Notes: generated by a model not told the origin, from the sequence alone. A stretch of 64,000 bases of DNA from Martinezella calliandrae (GCF_030272695.1 NZ_JARFYN010000001.1:248001-312000); one strand, 5' to 3'. Positions 15,893-26,318 are shown, numbered from the stretch's first letter. Made by a program: numbers and translations.

Positions 15893-16540
15893 TTAGGCTT
15901 CGTCTTCCGGCACGATCCAGGGCTCCTCACGAGCCGCTTTTTCCCATTTCTGCCACGCGGGCAGGGCTTTCATCGCAGCCATATAGTCCAGCGTGTCGGC
16001 GGCACTGACGAGATCGTAAACCTCGAGGCGGTTGACGACCGGCGCAAACATGGCATCGGCGCCGGAGAACGCGCCGAAAAGGAAGGGGCCACCGGAAAGG
16101 GCGCGCATATCGCGCCAAATCGTCTCGATGCGCGCAACGTCGTCCATGACACCCTCTGGCAGATCGAGCCGGCTGACGGGGCGGCGGATGTTCATCGGGC
16201 AGGCATTGCGTAGCGCGCGGAAGCCCGCCAGCATTTCCATGGAGATCGAGCGCGCCAAAGCACGCGCCTGCCGATCACTGGGCCAGAGGCCGGAATCCGG
16301 GAAAAGCTCGGCCACGTATTCGATGATGGCGAGCGATTCCCAGACCTTGAACTCACCATGCACCAGCATCGGCACCTTGCCCGTCGGCGAAACCTCGCGA
16401 ATGCGCGGATTGCCAGCTGGAAAATCGAAGGGGATTAGCACCTCTTCGAAAGCGATGCCGCAACCCTCCAATGCGATCCACGGCCGAAAGGACCAGGAGG
16501 AATAGTTCTTGTTGCCGATATAGAGGGTTAGCTTGTCCAT
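15893..16540 (-). CDS. Glutathione S-transferase family protein
   Basis: Cytosolic protein of 215 residues with an N-terminal thioredoxin-like GST domain (LTLYIGNKNYSSWSFRPWIAL; the SSWSFRPW motif carries the predicted glutathione-activating Ser) and the cis-Pro and GSH-contact motif GKVPMLV..VWESLAIIEYVAE. The second half is a helical GST C-terminal domain. The SSWS motif places it among the zeta/omega-like bacterial GSTs of unknown substrate. It follows the 2H phosphoesterase-like gene by 12 bp on the same strand, so they are probably cotranscribed. Confidence 0.85.
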   Translation of the reverse strand: MDKLTLYIGNKNYSSWSFRPWIALEGCGIAFEEVLIPFDFPAGNPRIREVSPTGKVPMLVHGEFKVWESLAIIEYVAELFPDSGLWPSDRQARALARSISMEMLAGFRALRNACPMNIRRPVSRLDLPEGVMDDVARIETIWRDMRALSGGPFLFGAFSGADAMFAPVVNRLEVYDLVSAADTLDYMAAMKALPAWQKWEKAAREEPWIVPEDEA

Positions 16541-16552
16541 GGTTTGTCCTTC

Positions 16553-17275
16553 TTATTTTTGGAACTCGAATACCAGAAGTTCCTCGAAATGATTCATGTC
16601 GTCGAACGAACAAAAGGCTGGCGGGCGCATCTCGATGATCGGTGCCGTGGCTCGGATATCGGCGGCAACCTGGTCCAGCATCGCCTGCCAACGCGGCAGC
16701 GCCTCGTCTCCCAGCCGCTCTATGACATAGGCGAAGGTGATGTGGAACGGATAGACGTCATGGTCAGGATGGCGATAGCCGAGGAGATCAGCAAGGGCAT
16801 TGCGCCACGCCCGCATCACTCTCCGATCCGTCTCGGTTGCGCCGTCGACCAGCAGGCCGCTCGGGCGCGCATGCGTCACCGCCACCTTGAACGGCTCGCG
16901 CATGGAAAGGGTCTTTAGTCGCTCGCCCATGATCGCGGTCATCTCATCGATCGGTGCATCGAGCGCTATATCCGCCGGCCAATAAGGCCGCGTGCGGCGA
17001 TGTTCGATAATGCCCTGAAACAACGTCATATGCAGGCTGGAAATCGGCGTGAAGGTGAATTGCGAGGCTTCCGGCATAGCCAGAAATTTTTCCCGCGCCG
17101 CAACGACCGCACGCTGCGTTTCGGAACCTTCCACCAAATGGCGGACGATCGTATTACCCGGCTCGTACTGAAAATTGCCCGACAGATCGTAGCGCCTCCC
17201 GAGACGAGGGGGCGGCTCCGGGTGACGGCTCTTGGAATATTTCAGCAGTTCAGGCGAGAAAGCAACGATGCTCAT
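16553..17275 (-). CDS. 2H phosphoesterase superfamily protein (DUF1868-like)
   Basis: Protein of 240 residues with the two HxT-type motifs that define 2H phosphoesterases: SSLHMTLFQG (near residue 85) and FHITFAYV (near residue 185). Families of this kind hydrolyse 2',3'-cyclic nucleotides or RNA ends. The N-terminal and central parts match DUF1868-like proteins of Rhizobiales. The substrate is unknown. The ATG at 17275 is chosen; an in-frame GTG at 17305 preceded by GGGCGG is an alternative. The next gene (GST) follows closely. Confidence 0.75.
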   Translation of the reverse strand: MSIVAFSPELLKYSKSRHPEPPPRLGRRYDLSGNFQYEPGNTIVRHLVEGSETQRAVVAAREKFLAMPEASQFTFTPISSLHMTLFQGIIEHRRTRPYWPADIALDAPIDEMTAIMGERLKTLSMREPFKVAVTHARPSGLLVDGATETDRRVMRAWRNALADLLGYRHPDHDVYPFHITFAYVIERLGDEALPRWQAMLDQVAADIRATAPIIEMRPPAFCSFDDMNHFEELLVFEFQK

Positions 17276-17370
17276 GGGGCAGGTCCGTGTTCGTTGGCAG
17301 ATCACCCGCCCTTACGTCACATGCAAGAATGCCAGATGACGGCTAACCGATCGAACGACAAGTTCTGATA

Positions 17371-18081
17371 TCAGTTATAAAGGCACTTGATGTAGTCGCC
17401 GGAATTCTTCGCCCGGCGCTGTATCAGCGACGCGAGCTGGCGCAGCCCGCGCCCCGGCCTGCTCGCCACCCGGTCGATCGGATTGGGCAAGGAGACGGCG
17501 AGAAGCGCGGCCTGGCGGGCGGTTAACTTCGAGGCCGGCACTTTGAAATGATATTGCGCCGCCGCCTCTATTCCGTAGATCCCCGGCCCCCATTCGGCGA
17601 TGTTGAGATAGATTTCCATCATCCGCTGTTTCGACCAGACGAAGGAGGAGGTAACGGCAAGCGGCAGTTCCAACGCCTTGCGCACGAAGGAGCGGCTATT
17701 CCAGAGGAAAAGATTCTTCACGGTCTGCATCGGAATCGTGCTCCCACCGCGCGTGGACTCACCCCGCAGCGTTTCCTGTACGAGCATGCGCATCTCGCCC
17801 CAGTCGACACCGCCATGAAAACAAAATTGCCCGTCCTCCGAAACCAGGACCGACTGCACCAACACCGGTGCGATGTTATCGAAGGAAACCCATCGGCGAT
17901 CATATCCTCGAAGCAGAACGGCATCGCGCAGCATCAGGGTTGAAATCGGATGAATGAACGGCAACGCGTAGAGAGGGATAAGAAGATATGGTAACAGCAG
18001 CAAGGCGATGGGGACGAGGATGATACGCTGCCAGAGCGGACGGCTCTTCAAGCGCGCAAACCAACCCGACCGTCGCGCCAT
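17371..18081 (-). CDS. mtgA: Monofunctional biosynthetic peptidoglycan transglycosylase MtgA
   Basis: Inner-membrane enzyme of 236 residues that polymerises lipid II into glycan strands. One N-terminal transmembrane helix ([21 protein letters not shown], about residues 20-40) anchors a periplasmic GT51 domain. Motif 1 [17 protein letters not shown] holds the catalytic Glu (near residue 80), motif 2 [15 protein letters not shown] and motif 4-type [20 protein letters not shown] are all present. No transpeptidase domain follows, so it is the monofunctional type. The start at 18081 (MARRSGWF) has GAGGAAG 9 bases before it and gives the normal length; the frame extends 77 codons upstream over the ispA promoter region but is rejected. 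Divergent from ispA. Confidence 0.93.
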   Translation of the reverse strand: MARRSGWFARLKSRPLWQRIILVPIALLLLPYLLIPLYALPFIHPISTLMLRDAVLLRGYDRRWVSFDNIAPVLVQSVLVSEDGQFCFHGGVDWGEMRMLVQETLRGESTRGGSTIPMQTVKNLFLWNSRSFVRKALELPLAVTSSFVWSKQRMMEIYLNIAEWGPGIYGIEAAAQYHFKVPASKLTARQAALLAVSLPNPIDRVASRPGRGLRQLASLIQRRAKNSGDYIKCLYN

Positions 18082-18298
18082 CTCAGCTTCTTCCTCGCTG
18101 CCCGTCGGAGTGTCCAATTGTTGAAGGTCCACCGTCTTTCCACCCCGGAACACCCTTCGCGTGTCCGAGAGACACGCCATGAATGCTGCAAGTGTCATAC
18201 CGTCTACACGGAGCGATGACCAGAGTGCGGCGAGATTCCCTTCTCGGCTGTTGACAATTCTCGTTGCCAGCAACCCGCACTCATGCCAAACAGCGGCC

Positions 18299-19213
18299 AT
18301 GGACAGCACCACTTCTTCCTTCGATCATCGCCTCAAGGACAACGCCAGCAAAGTTGAGGCTGTCCTGAGTGAGCTTCTTGCAGACGCCTGTCTGAATGGC
18401 GAAATCGTTCGCCCCACACGGCTGCTCGAAGCGATGCGTCACGGCGTGCTGAATGGCGGCAAGCGGCTGAGGCCGTTTCTCGTAATGGAGACTGCAGCAC
18501 TCCTCGGTGGCGACGGCGACGCGGCAGTCAGGATCGGTGCGGCGCTCGAATGCGTACATTGCTATTCGCTGGTGCATGACGACCTACCGGCCATGGATAA
18601 TGACGACCTGCGCCGCGGGCAGCCGACCGTGCACATCGCCTTTGACTATGCGACAGCGATCCTTGCCGGCGACAGCCTCCTGACCTACGCCTTCGACATC
18701 ATCGCAGCCCCGGAAACCGAACTGCCGGCGGGCCGAAAGATTGAACTCGTGCTGGCGCTGTCTCGCGCGGCCGGTATCGGCGGCATGGCCGGCGGCCAGG
18801 CTCTCGATCTTGCTGCCGAAAAAGAGACCCCGGACGAGCGCGGCGTTAACATGCTGCAGGCGATGAAAACTGGTGCCCTGATCCGCTTTGCCTGCGAAGC
18901 TGGCGCCATCATTGCCGGCGCCCCGCCTGAGGACCGTCAGCGGCTACGCATCTTCGGTGAAAAAATCGGTCTGGCCTTCCAGCTCGCTGACGATCTTCTC
19001 GACCTGACCGCTGATGCCGCAACTATGGGCAAGGCCACCGGCAAGGACGCCGCCCGCGGCAAAGGAACATTGGTCGCGCTGCACGGCCAGGCCTGGGCCG
19101 AAACCACGCTTGCACGACTGGTGACGGAAGCCTCCGAATTGCTGTCTCCCTATGGTGAGAAAGCGACCGTCCTGATCGAGACGGCCCGCTTCGTGGCAAA
19201 CCGCAAGAGCTGA
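18299..19213 (+). CDS. ispA: Farnesyl diphosphate synthase / polyprenyl synthetase IspA
   Basis: Isoprenoid chain-elongating enzyme of 304 residues that condenses IPP with DMAPP/GPP. First aspartate-rich motif [10 protein letters not shown] near residue 96 (with the extra spacing of the short-chain bacterial class), second motif [13 protein letters not shown] near 230, plus GGKRLRP for IPP binding near residue 55. Start at 18299 (MDSTTSSFD) gives the family's usual length. It shares its promoter region with the divergent mtgA. The presence of ispG about 0.85 kb further on shows two steps of isoprenoid synthesis in the same neighbourhood. Confidence 0.92.
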   Translation: MDSTTSSFDHRLKDNASKVEAVLSELLADACLNGEIVRPTRLLEAMRHGVLNGGKRLRPFLVMETAALLGGDGDAAVRIGAALECVHCYSLVHDDLPAMDNDDLRRGQPTVHIAFDYATAILAGDSLLTYAFDIIAAPETELPAGRKIELVLALSRAAGIGGMAGGQALDLAAEKETPDERGVNMLQAMKTGALIRFACEAGAIIAGAPPEDRQRLRIFGEKIGLAFQLADDLLDLTADAATMGKATGKDAARGKGTLVALHGQAWAETTLARLVTEASELLSPYGEKATVLIETARFVANRKS

Positions 19214-19403
19214 GAAACCCGTCATAGCCGAAGAGCGTTTTCGGATCGTCCGGGGGCCGTAAAGCAGCCCGAAATGTCTCCATGACAAGAATTATTCGGG
19301 ACAAGAGTGACGTCTCAACGATTCCATGGCAATTCTGGCGCCCATTGCAATGTCAAACACACTGGAATCGGTCGCGCCGCCTGACCCCTCCCGGAGCTAT
19401 CCC

Positions 19404-20045
19404 ATGCATGAGGCGCTTGCCTATCTGCCGCAGATCCTGCCGGCCCATATTGCCTATATCATCGCCGTCGTCAGTCCAGGACCGGCGATCATGGCCATCA
19501 TCGGAACATCGATGACGCATGGCCGCAAGGCGGGCATGACGATTTCGCTCGGCATCTTTGGCGGCTCGCTGACCTGGGCGACCGCTGCCGCAGCAGGCCT
19601 CGCCACTCTGTTAGAGACCTATGCGATTGCACTGGAGATCCTGAAGGTCGTTGGCGGTTTCTATCTGCTCTACCTCGCCTATAAGGCATTTCGCGCCGTG
19701 CGGGCGAGCGGCGACTTGCCGACCGCCAGGGAAGATAAAGCAAGCCCCTGCTTCGAGTCGCTGATCCTGCGTGGCTACGGCATCCACGTCACCAACCCGA
19801 AAGCGATCTTCGCCTGGCTCGCCATCATTGCGCTCGGCATGCCGCAGGGCGCACCAGCCTCCGTCGCCGTGCTAATCATTACGATCTGCTGCGCAACCGG
19901 TTTTGTAGTGTTCATGGGTTACGCGACGCTATTCTCCACAGCACACGCCTTGAAGATCTATAGGAATGCGCGCCGGTGGATAGAAGGCGCCATGGCCGGC
20001 TTCTATTGTTTCGCCGGCATCAAGCTGCTCACCAGCAACTTCTAA
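19404..20045 (+). CDS. LysE/RhtB family amino-acid exporter
   Basis: Inner-membrane exporter of 213 residues, six predicted helices. The N-terminal signature is clear (LPAHIAYIIAVVSPGPAIMAIIGTSMTHGRKAGM), typical of RhtB-type homoserine/threonine exporters. A second conserved stretch NPKAIFAWLAII lies after the cytoplasmic loop. The substrate is not predictable. ATG at 19404 has GGAG 8 bases upstream; the 26 upstream codons are Pro/Ser-rich and unlikely to be translated. The gene converges with ispG, 18 bp between stops. Confidence 0.85.
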   Translation: MHEALAYLPQILPAHIAYIIAVVSPGPAIMAIIGTSMTHGRKAGMTISLGIFGGSLTWATAAAAGLATLLETYAIALEILKVVGGFYLLYLAYKAFRAVRASGDLPTAREDKASPCFESLILRGYGIHVTNPKAIFAWLAIIALGMPQGAPASVAVLIITICCATGFVVFMGYATLFSTAHALKIYRNARRWIEGAMAGFYCFAGIKLLTSNF

Positions 20046-20063
20046 GGCCACTCCGGCGGCGGA

Positions 20064-21317
20064 TCACTCCGCCGCGACGCTCTTCTGGCCGAAACGCTTC
20101 TCGATGTAATCCGCAACCAGCGCCTCGAACTCTGAAGCGATATTGGCGCCACGCAACGTCATTGCCTTCTTGCCGTCGATGAAGACGGGCGCAGCAGGCG
20201 TCTCGCCGGTGCCGGGCAGCGAGATACCGATATCGGCGTGCTTGCTCTCGCCGGGGCCGTTGACGATACAGCCCATGACGGCAACATTGAGCGCTTCGAC
20301 GCCCGGATATTTCTCGCGCCAGACCGGCATGTTCTTGCGGATGTCGTTCTGGATATTCTGCGCCAACTCCTGGAACACGGTGGACGTCGTGCGGCCGCAA
20401 CCGGGACAAGCGGCGACAACAGGCACGAACTGGCGGAAACCCATGACCTGCAGCAGTTCCTGCGCCACCTGCACCTCGCGGGTGCGGTCGCCATTCGGCT
20501 CCGGCGTCAGAGAGACGCGGATGGTATCGCCGATGCCGTGCTGCAGCACATATCCCATGGCCGCCGACGAGGCGACGATGCCCTTCGAGCCCATGCCCGC
20601 CTCCGTAAGACCGAGATGCAGTGCATGATCGGAGCGGGCGGCGAGCATGTTGTAGACGGCGATCAGGTCCTGCACCTGACTGACCTTGGCCGAGAGAATG
20701 ATGCGATTGCGCGGCAGACCGATTTCCTCGGCGAGATCGGCCGATATCAACGCCGACTGCACGATCGTCTCGCGCGTGACCTCGCGGGCCGAGAGCGGCG
20801 AGCCCTCTGCGGCATTCCTGTCCATTAGCGCCGTCAGCAGGTCCTGGTCGAGCGAGCCCCAGTTGACGCCGATGCGCACCGGCTTGTCGTAGCGGATCGC
20901 CATCTCGATGATTTCGGCGAACTGCTTGTCCTTCTTGTCCTTGAAGCCGACATTGCCGGGATTGATGCGGTATTTCGCCAGCGCCTCGGCGCAAGCCGGG
21001 TGGTCGGCGAGCAGCTTGTGGCCAATATAGTGGAAATCGCCGATCAGGGGCACGTCCATGCCGAGGCGCAGCAGCCGTTCGCGAATCTTCGGCACGGCGG
21101 CGGCACTTTCATCGCGATCGACCGTGATGCGTACCAGTTCCGAACCGGCCCGGTAGAGGGCTGCGACCTGCGCCACCGTCGAATCGACATCGGCAGTATC
21201 GGTATTGGTCATGGACTGCACGACCACGGGCGCGCCGCCGCCAACGATGACGCCGCCAACATCAACGGCAACGGAAGAACGGCGCGGCTTCGGATCAAAA
21301 TCGGTGGCGGACGACAT
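20064..21317 (-). CDS. ispG: 4-hydroxy-3-methylbut-2-en-1-yl diphosphate synthase IspG
   Basis: Penultimate enzyme of the MEP isoprenoid pathway: reduces MEcPP to HMBPP using a [4Fe-4S] cluster. The 417-residue length is normal. TIM-barrel half: [34 protein letters not shown]. The iron-sulphur ligands are in ACPGCGRT (near residue 305) and [11 protein letters not shown] (near 347). ATG at 21317 ([13 protein letters not shown]) is used; the N-terminus matches rhizobial IspG. No neighbour on the same strand is close enough to form an operon. Confidence 0.95.
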   Translation of the reverse strand: MSSATDFDPKPRRSSVAVDVGGVIVGGGAPVVVQSMTNTDTADVDSTVAQVAALYRAGSELVRITVDRDESAAAVPKIRERLLRLGMDVPLIGDFHYIGHKLLADHPACAEALAKYRINPGNVGFKDKKDKQFAEIIEMAIRYDKPVRIGVNWGSLDQDLLTALMDRNAAEGSPLSAREVTRETIVQSALISADLAEEIGLPRNRIILSAKVSQVQDLIAVYNMLAARSDHALHLGLTEAGMGSKGIVASSAAMGYVLQHGIGDTIRVSLTPEPNGDRTREVQVAQELLQVMGFRQFVPVVAACPGCGRTTSTVFQELAQNIQNDIRKNMPVWREKYPGVEALNVAVMGCIVNGPGESKHADIGISLPGTGETPAAPVFIDGKKAMTLRGANIASEFEALVADYIEKRFGQKSVAAE

Positions 21318-21444
21318 GGAGAACTCGCGTTAGCCTCGGGAAATTGGTGCCTTTCAGGTGGATCACGAAGCGGTCGTTGTCAACCGTTTCGAACATCACT
21401 TTTGTTCCGGTAGCAGGCTGCGGTAGCACGCGAAAGCGACCAAA

Positions 21445-22644
21445 TTAATGCGCGCTGTGGCCGATGCCGTCGGCGTAACGCGCCAGAGACGATAGCGCCA
21501 GCACGACGAGTAGCAGGACAGGCAACGCCATCAAGACCGGCGAGAAACCGACATGTTCGGCGGCGAAACCGATCGCGGAAGGGGCGATCAGCATGCCGGA
21601 ATAGCCCATTGTGGTGACGACGGAGATGCCGATGCCAGGCTGCAGCCTCGGAATATTGCCCGCGGCCGAAAAGGCGATCGGGACCATGTTGGAAATGCCG
21701 ATGCCGCAGAGCGCGAAGCCCACAATGGCAAGCTCCGCATTCGGCGCCAGCGCCGCAAGCAACATCCCGACAATCGCAAAGACCGTGCAGACGCGCAGCG
21801 TCTTGACGGCGCCCAACCGGTCGCGGACGAAATCGCCCGCAAAGCGCATCGTCGCCATGGTGAAAGAGAAGGCAGCGAAGCCGAAGCCCGACAGAGTAAC
21901 CGATGCGGCCTTTTCCTGGCTGAGATAGAGCGCGCTCCAGTCGAGTACGGCACCTTCCGGGATCATGCAGAACAAAGCCATCATGCCGAGCAGCCAGGGC
22001 AGCGGGATCAAAGGCAAGCGCGCCTTGGGCTTTACCTCGTCCGGATGCGGTTGATCACCGAGGATCATCGGCCAGGCAACCGCCAGAAAGAAGAGGGAAA
22101 GGGCGGTCGCGACCTCAGCATGTCCGAGCACGCCCCAACGCGAGATCAGAAAGCCGCCGATCGCCGAACCGATGAGGCCGCCGAGGCTCCAGAAGGCGTG
22201 GCAGGACGACATGATTGCCCGATGCATGGATTTCTCCACCGAGACGGCATTGGCGTTCATCGCCACATCCATGCCGCCTATGAAGCCGCCGAACAGGAAG
22301 ATGGCGATCGCGGCGGTCCAGACACTCTGGGTGACGGTCAAGGCCAGCAGCATCGGCAGCAGCAGCACGGCGAAGGCCTTGACGACGATTTTCGAGCCGC
22401 GCCCGGCAATCTGCGCACCGGCCATCGGCATCATCACCAGCGATCCCAGGCCGAAAACCAGAATCATCAGGCCAAGTTCGAATTTGGACAGTTGCAGCCG
22501 TTCGGCGAACTCCGGGATCTTTGGCGCCCAGCAGCCGACAGTGAAGCCGTTCATCAAAAACAGTAGGGAAACGGCTGTGCGCGATTTCGTGAAGAATCCG
22601 CTTCTGCGGGCCTGAAAACGCTCGGATCGCGTCATATCATCCAT
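21445..22644 (-). CDS. MFS transporter (YbjJ/FucP-like)
   Basis: Major facilitator of 399 residues with about twelve hydrophobic segments. The first helix MNGFTVGCWAPKIPEF and the motif-A-like loop GAQIAGRGSK fit the small family of YbjJ-type transporters of unknown substrate; the overall pattern could also suit a sugar:proton symporter. The start at 22644 has GGGGGA 8 bases upstream. No ligand can be inferred from neighbours: it lies between ispG and a divergent EamA transporter. Confidence 0.8.
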   Translation of the reverse strand: MDDMTRSERFQARRSGFFTKSRTAVSLLFLMNGFTVGCWAPKIPEFAERLQLSKFELGLMILVFGLGSLVMMPMAGAQIAGRGSKIVVKAFAVLLLPMLLALTVTQSVWTAAIAIFLFGGFIGGMDVAMNANAVSVEKSMHRAIMSSCHAFWSLGGLIGSAIGGFLISRWGVLGHAEVATALSLFFLAVAWPMILGDQPHPDEVKPKARLPLIPLPWLLGMMALFCMIPEGAVLDWSALYLSQEKAASVTLSGFGFAAFSFTMATMRFAGDFVRDRLGAVKTLRVCTVFAIVGMLLAALAPNAELAIVGFALCGIGISNMVPIAFSAAGNIPRLQPGIGISVVTTMGYSGMLIAPSAIGFAAEHVGFSPVLMALPVLLLVVLALSSLARYADGIGHSAH

Positions 22645-22897
22645 AGTTAATCCCCCAAATCGGTGCGCGCAGCATATTTAAATCGATTGAAATCTCAATG
22701 TCCGAGATGAGTCGCATCGGTCACATTTCGTCTCCGTCTGTTAAAACGGAGGCAGCGAAGCCACAACCGCAAATAAACTTTCCCACCCAATCTAGCTTGC
22801 CCCTATGGCCTATTGACGGCGAAAAACTAGCCTCCTATCGGTTGAGCTTTAAAGAGTTTTCGATTGGCCCACCTCAAGCCATTCCCATGGTGCGTTC

Positions 22898-23782
22898 GTG
22901 AAAAATCCCATCAGCTACGGCATCCTGCTTACGGTGTTTGCCTATATGCTGTTCACTGCCCACGACTCGGTGGTGAAATTGCTCGTCGTCAGCATTCCGG
23001 TCTGGCAAATCCTGTTCTGGCGAAGCTGCACCATCCTCATCGGCTGCTTCCTCTTCGAGGGCCCATTGCTGGCGCGCAAAGTGGCGCGCTCGCCGATCAT
23101 CAAGCCGATGATCGTCCGCAGCATTCTGCTGGTGATCGCGTGGACCTCCTATTATTCAGCCGCCCGTTACCTGCAGCTTGCCGAAGTCACCACGCTCTAC
23201 TATGCAGCCCCGATCGTCGGGACGATTCTTGCGACCATCGTGCTGCGCGAGAAGGTCACCTTCGCCCGCTGGATGGCCGTCGGCGTCGGCTTTTGCGGGG
23301 TGGTGATCGCCTCCAACCCGGTCGGTCTGTCGATCTCATGGCCCGTCTATCTGGCTCTGCAGGCGGCCGTGCTTTGGGCAACCGGCATGGTGCTGCTGCG
23401 CAAGACCGCACTGCACGAAAAAAGCCATATCCAGATGGCCGTCTCCAACATCATCTTCATCCTGCTGACGGGCACGATGGCCTTTCTACACTGGAAGACG
23501 CCGACGACTTACGAGCTGATCCTGCTTTGCAGCACCGGCGTTATCGCCGGGGTGGCGCAATTGGCGCTGTTCGAAGGCATGCGACAGGCGCCGGTCTCGG
23601 TTTTGGCGCCGTTCGAATACACCTCGCTGGTCTGGGCCTTCCTTCTCGGCTTTCTGATCTGGGGGGATATTCCCAAGATGAACACCTTCATCGGCGCCAT
23701 CCTGATCCTCAGCGCCGGCGTGATAGTCATCGTCAGCGAGCGGTTGCGGCGAGTATCCGCAATTGAGCGAAGCGAAGCATAG
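22898..23782 (+). CDS. EamA/RhaT family (DMT) transporter
   Basis: Integral membrane protein of 294 residues, ten predicted helices in two EamA repeats (first: FAYMLFTAHDSVVKLLV..VWQILFWRSCTILIG; second begins near YLALQAAVLWATGMVLL). Exports metabolites in the drug/metabolite transporter superfamily; substrate unknown. The start is GTG at 22898, the only start codon that keeps the first helix complete; it has no clear ribosome site, which may mean weak or leaderless translation. Gene stands alone on the plus strand. Confidence 0.8.
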   Translation: MKNPISYGILLTVFAYMLFTAHDSVVKLLVVSIPVWQILFWRSCTILIGCFLFEGPLLARKVARSPIIKPMIVRSILLVIAWTSYYSAARYLQLAEVTTLYYAAPIVGTILATIVLREKVTFARWMAVGVGFCGVVIASNPVGLSISWPVYLALQAAVLWATGMVLLRKTALHEKSHIQMAVSNIIFILLTGTMAFLHWKTPTTYELILLCSTGVIAGVAQLALFEGMRQAPVSVLAPFEYTSLVWAFLLGFLIWGDIPKMNTFIGAILILSAGVIVIVSERLRRVSAIERSEA

Positions 23783-24021
23783 CATGATCCCGGCTCCGCA
23801 CGCATGGCAATTGCCACCCGCAAATGAGGTTGCTGACGACGCGCCCGTGCTTGGTTGTCTCCAATCTGCATCTGCACGGTGGTAAGATCACAAATCTCAA
23901 CCCTTTGAGAAAAATATTCGCACTTGCCCATTTCTTTTGCAGTTTTCTACGCTCTCCCGCACCAGTTTTTCTGCAATGTATTCGGCATCGATTGATGTCG
24001 CTCAAGAAACGGAAGAAAACA

Positions 24022-24795
24022 ATGAACTGGTTGAAGACTGTCGCCGCTGTCGCCTTCGTGCAGGCTGCATTCCTGCTCCCCGCCCACGCCGGCGATAACT
24101 TGAGGGCGATCCAGTCCGCTGGCGCCCTGAAAATCGGCACGGAAGGCACCTATGCACCCTTCACCTATCACGACGAAAGCGGCAAGCTCGTCGGCTTTGA
24201 TGTCGAGATCGCCGAAGCCATCGCTGGCAAGCTCGGCGTCAAGGCGCAGTTTCTGGAAGGCAAGTGGGATGGCCTGATCGCCGGCCTCGATGCCAACCGT
24301 TACGACACGGTCATCAACGAAGTCGGCATCACCGATGCCCGCAAGCAGAAATACGATTTCTCCGATCCTTACATCGCCTCCAAGGCCGTGCTGATCGTCA
24401 AGGACAGCAACAGCGACATCAAGGACTTTGCCGATCTCAAGGGCAAGAAGGCCGCACAGTCGCTGACCAGCAATTTCGGCAAGCTCGCCCAAACGTCTGG
24501 TGCCGACCTCGTCGGCACAGATGGCTTCGATCAGTCGATCCAGCTCGTGCTCACCGGGCGCGCCGACGCAACAATCAACGACAGCCTATCCTTCTTCGAT
24601 TTCAAAAAACACAAGCCGGATGCGCCGGTGAAGATCGTCGCCCAGCAGGCCAATGCTGATTATTCCGCCGCCATTATCCGCAAGGGTGAGCCGGAGCTGC
24701 AGGCCGCCATCAACAAGGCGCTGGCCGACATCAAGGCTGACGGTACCTACGCCAAGATTTCCCAGAAATACTTCGGCCAAGACGTTTCGAAGTAA
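24022..24795 (+). CDS. Polar amino-acid ABC transporter, periplasmic substrate-binding protein
   Basis: Cluster 3 solute-binding protein of 257 residues with a Sec signal peptide (WLKTVAAVAFVQAAFLLPAHA). The mature part starts with the typical GALKIGTEGTYAPFTYHDESG and contains the family pattern LVGFDVEIAEAIAGKLG..WDGLIAGLDANRYDTVIN. This signature is shared by cystine/cysteine and general L-amino-acid binders (FliY/TcyA class). ATG at 24022 is preceded by GGAAGAAAA; upstream frame is noise. It begins the importer operon SBP - permease - ATPase. Confidence 0.9.
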   Translation: MNWLKTVAAVAFVQAAFLLPAHAGDNLRAIQSAGALKIGTEGTYAPFTYHDESGKLVGFDVEIAEAIAGKLGVKAQFLEGKWDGLIAGLDANRYDTVINEVGITDARKQKYDFSDPYIASKAVLIVKDSNSDIKDFADLKGKKAAQSLTSNFGKLAQTSGADLVGTDGFDQSIQLVLTGRADATINDSLSFFDFKKHKPDAPVKIVAQQANADYSAAIIRKGEPELQAAINKALADIKADGTYAKISQKYFGQDVSK

Positions 24796-24823
24796 TAGGC
24801 ACAGCCGACAAACTGTGAAAAAG

Positions 24824-24851
24824 ATGCGTCCGGAATCCTTTCCGGACGCAT
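24824..24851 (+). terminator. Intercistronic stem-loop after the amino-acid binding protein gene
   Basis: ATGCGTCCGGAA and its exact reverse complement flank a 4-base loop in the gap between the binding-protein gene and the permease gene. Such stems usually slow RNA decay from the 3' end or cut readthrough, so that binding protein is made in excess over membrane parts. Confidence 0.75.
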
Positions 24852-24876
24852 TCTCTTATTGAAAGGCCGCTTCTCC

Positions 24877-25560
24877 GTGCAGCACTGGTTGCAATTGATG
24901 TGGGACTCATTGGGCTCGCTGTTATGGGCGGGACTTGTCTTTACCATCCCACTCACCCTGATCACGTTCGTTCTCGGCCTGCTGCTCGGTCTGCTAACCG
25001 CCGTTACGCGGCTTTTCGGGCCGTGGCCGCTTGCCGCCATCGCGCGCTTCTACGTCTGGGTGATCCGCGGCACGCCGCTGCTAGTGCAGCTCTTCGTCAT
25101 CTTCTATGGTCTGCCGAGCCTCGGCATCTTGCTCGACGCCTTTCCCGCCGCCGTCATCGGTTTCACGCTGAGCGTCGGTGCATATGCGTCCGAGATCATC
25201 CGCGCCGTCATCTCCTCGGTGCCGAAGGGCCAATGGGAAGCAGCATATTCCATCGGCATGAGCTGGCGGCAGGCCATGAATCGCACCATCCTGCCGCAGG
25301 CCGCACGCGTTGCGGTGCCGCCGCTGTCGAACACCTTCATCTCACTCGTCAAGGACACCTCGCTTGCCGCCGCGATCACCGTGCCGGAACTATTCCAGGC
25401 CGCGCAGCGTATCGTGGCGACAACCTATGAGCCGCTGATCCTCTATATCCAAGCGGCCCTGATCTATCTCGTCATGAGTTCCGTCCTGTCGGCGCTGCAG
25501 GTCTCTCTCGAACGCCGTTTCGCCCGCTATGGCGGCGCCCTGGAGGAGGCACGAACATGA
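24877..25560 (+). CDS. Polar amino-acid ABC transporter permease
   Basis: Inner-membrane permease of the HisM/GlnP type, about 227 residues from GTG 24877 (TTG at 24859 and ATG at 24898 are in frame too; an AAAGG ribosome site precedes the GTG). Hydrophobic segments and the family motif are visible: VWVIRGTPLLVQLFVIFYGLP, the EAA loop EAAYSIGMSWRQAMNRTILPQA, and an end that overlaps the ATPase start by 4 bp (ATGA). One permease in the operon implies a homodimer. Confidence 0.88.
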   Translation: MQHWLQLMWDSLGSLLWAGLVFTIPLTLITFVLGLLLGLLTAVTRLFGPWPLAAIARFYVWVIRGTPLLVQLFVIFYGLPSLGILLDAFPAAVIGFTLSVGAYASEIIRAVISSVPKGQWEAAYSIGMSWRQAMNRTILPQAARVAVPPLSNTFISLVKDTSLAAAITVPELFQAAQRIVATTYEPLILYIQAALIYLVMSSVLSALQVSLERRFARYGGALEEART

Positions 25561-26318
25561 TCGAGCTGTCGCATATCGAAAAACGCTTCGGCGACAATGT
25601 CATCCTGAAAGACATTAGCCTGCTGATCCCGGAAGGCACGGTTACGGCGCTCGTGGGCCCCTCCGGCGGCGGCAAGAGCACGCTGCTGCGCTGTATCAAC
25701 CTTCTGGAAATCCCGACAGCGGGCATCATCCGCATCGGTGGGGAGACGATCACTTTCCTACCGGGCAAGAAGACTCGCTGGCAGGACATCCAAAAGATCC
25801 GCCGGCAGACCGGCATGGTCTTCCAAAATTTCCAGCTCTTTCCACACCAGACGGCAATTCAGAATGTCATGGAAGGCTTGATGACGGTGCTGCGCTGGCC
25901 AGCAGAAAGGGCGCGTAACCGCGCCGTGGAGCTTTTGACCAAGGTCGGAATGGCGCACAAGATGGACGCTTGGCCCTCGACGCTATCAGGCGGACAGCAG
26001 CAGCGCGTGGCGATCGCCCGTGCGCTTGCCCCCTCGCCCCGCGTTCTTCTCTGCGACGAGCCGACCTCGGCGCTCGATCCGGAACTCGCCGCGGAAGTCG
26101 TCGACGTTCTCGGAAAGCTCGCCAATGAAGGCACGACCATGGTGATGGCAACCCATGACCTGCGCCTCGCATCGAAGATCGCCACCAGCGTCGTCTTCCT
26201 CGAGGCCGGTAACATCGTCGAAACCGGCCCCTCCCGCAGCATCTTCGGCGCGCCGACACAGGAGCGGACAAAGCAGTTTATCTCCACGCTGAATGCAGGG
26301 CACAGCTACGATATTTGA
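25557..26318 (+). CDS. Polar amino-acid ABC transporter ATP-binding protein
   Basis: ATPase of 253 residues, HisP/GlnQ class. Walker A GPSGGGKST near residue 36, Q-loop in MVFQNFQLFPHQT, signature LSGGQQQRVAIARAL near 143, Walker B LLCDEPTSALDPE near 165 and the H-loop ATHD near 198. Starts inside the permease stop codon (ATGA), so translation is coupled. Ends the importer operon; a large GC-rich palindromic element follows. Confidence 0.92.
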   Translation: MIELSHIEKRFGDNVILKDISLLIPEGTVTALVGPSGGGKSTLLRCINLLEIPTAGIIRIGGETITFLPGKKTRWQDIQKIRRQTGMVFQNFQLFPHQTAIQNVMEGLMTVLRWPAERARNRAVELLTKVGMAHKMDAWPSTLSGGQQQRVAIARALAPSPRVLLCDEPTSALDPELAAEVVDVLGKLANEGTTMVMATHDLRLASKIATSVVFLEAGNIVETGPSRSIFGAPTQERTKQFISTLNAGHSYDI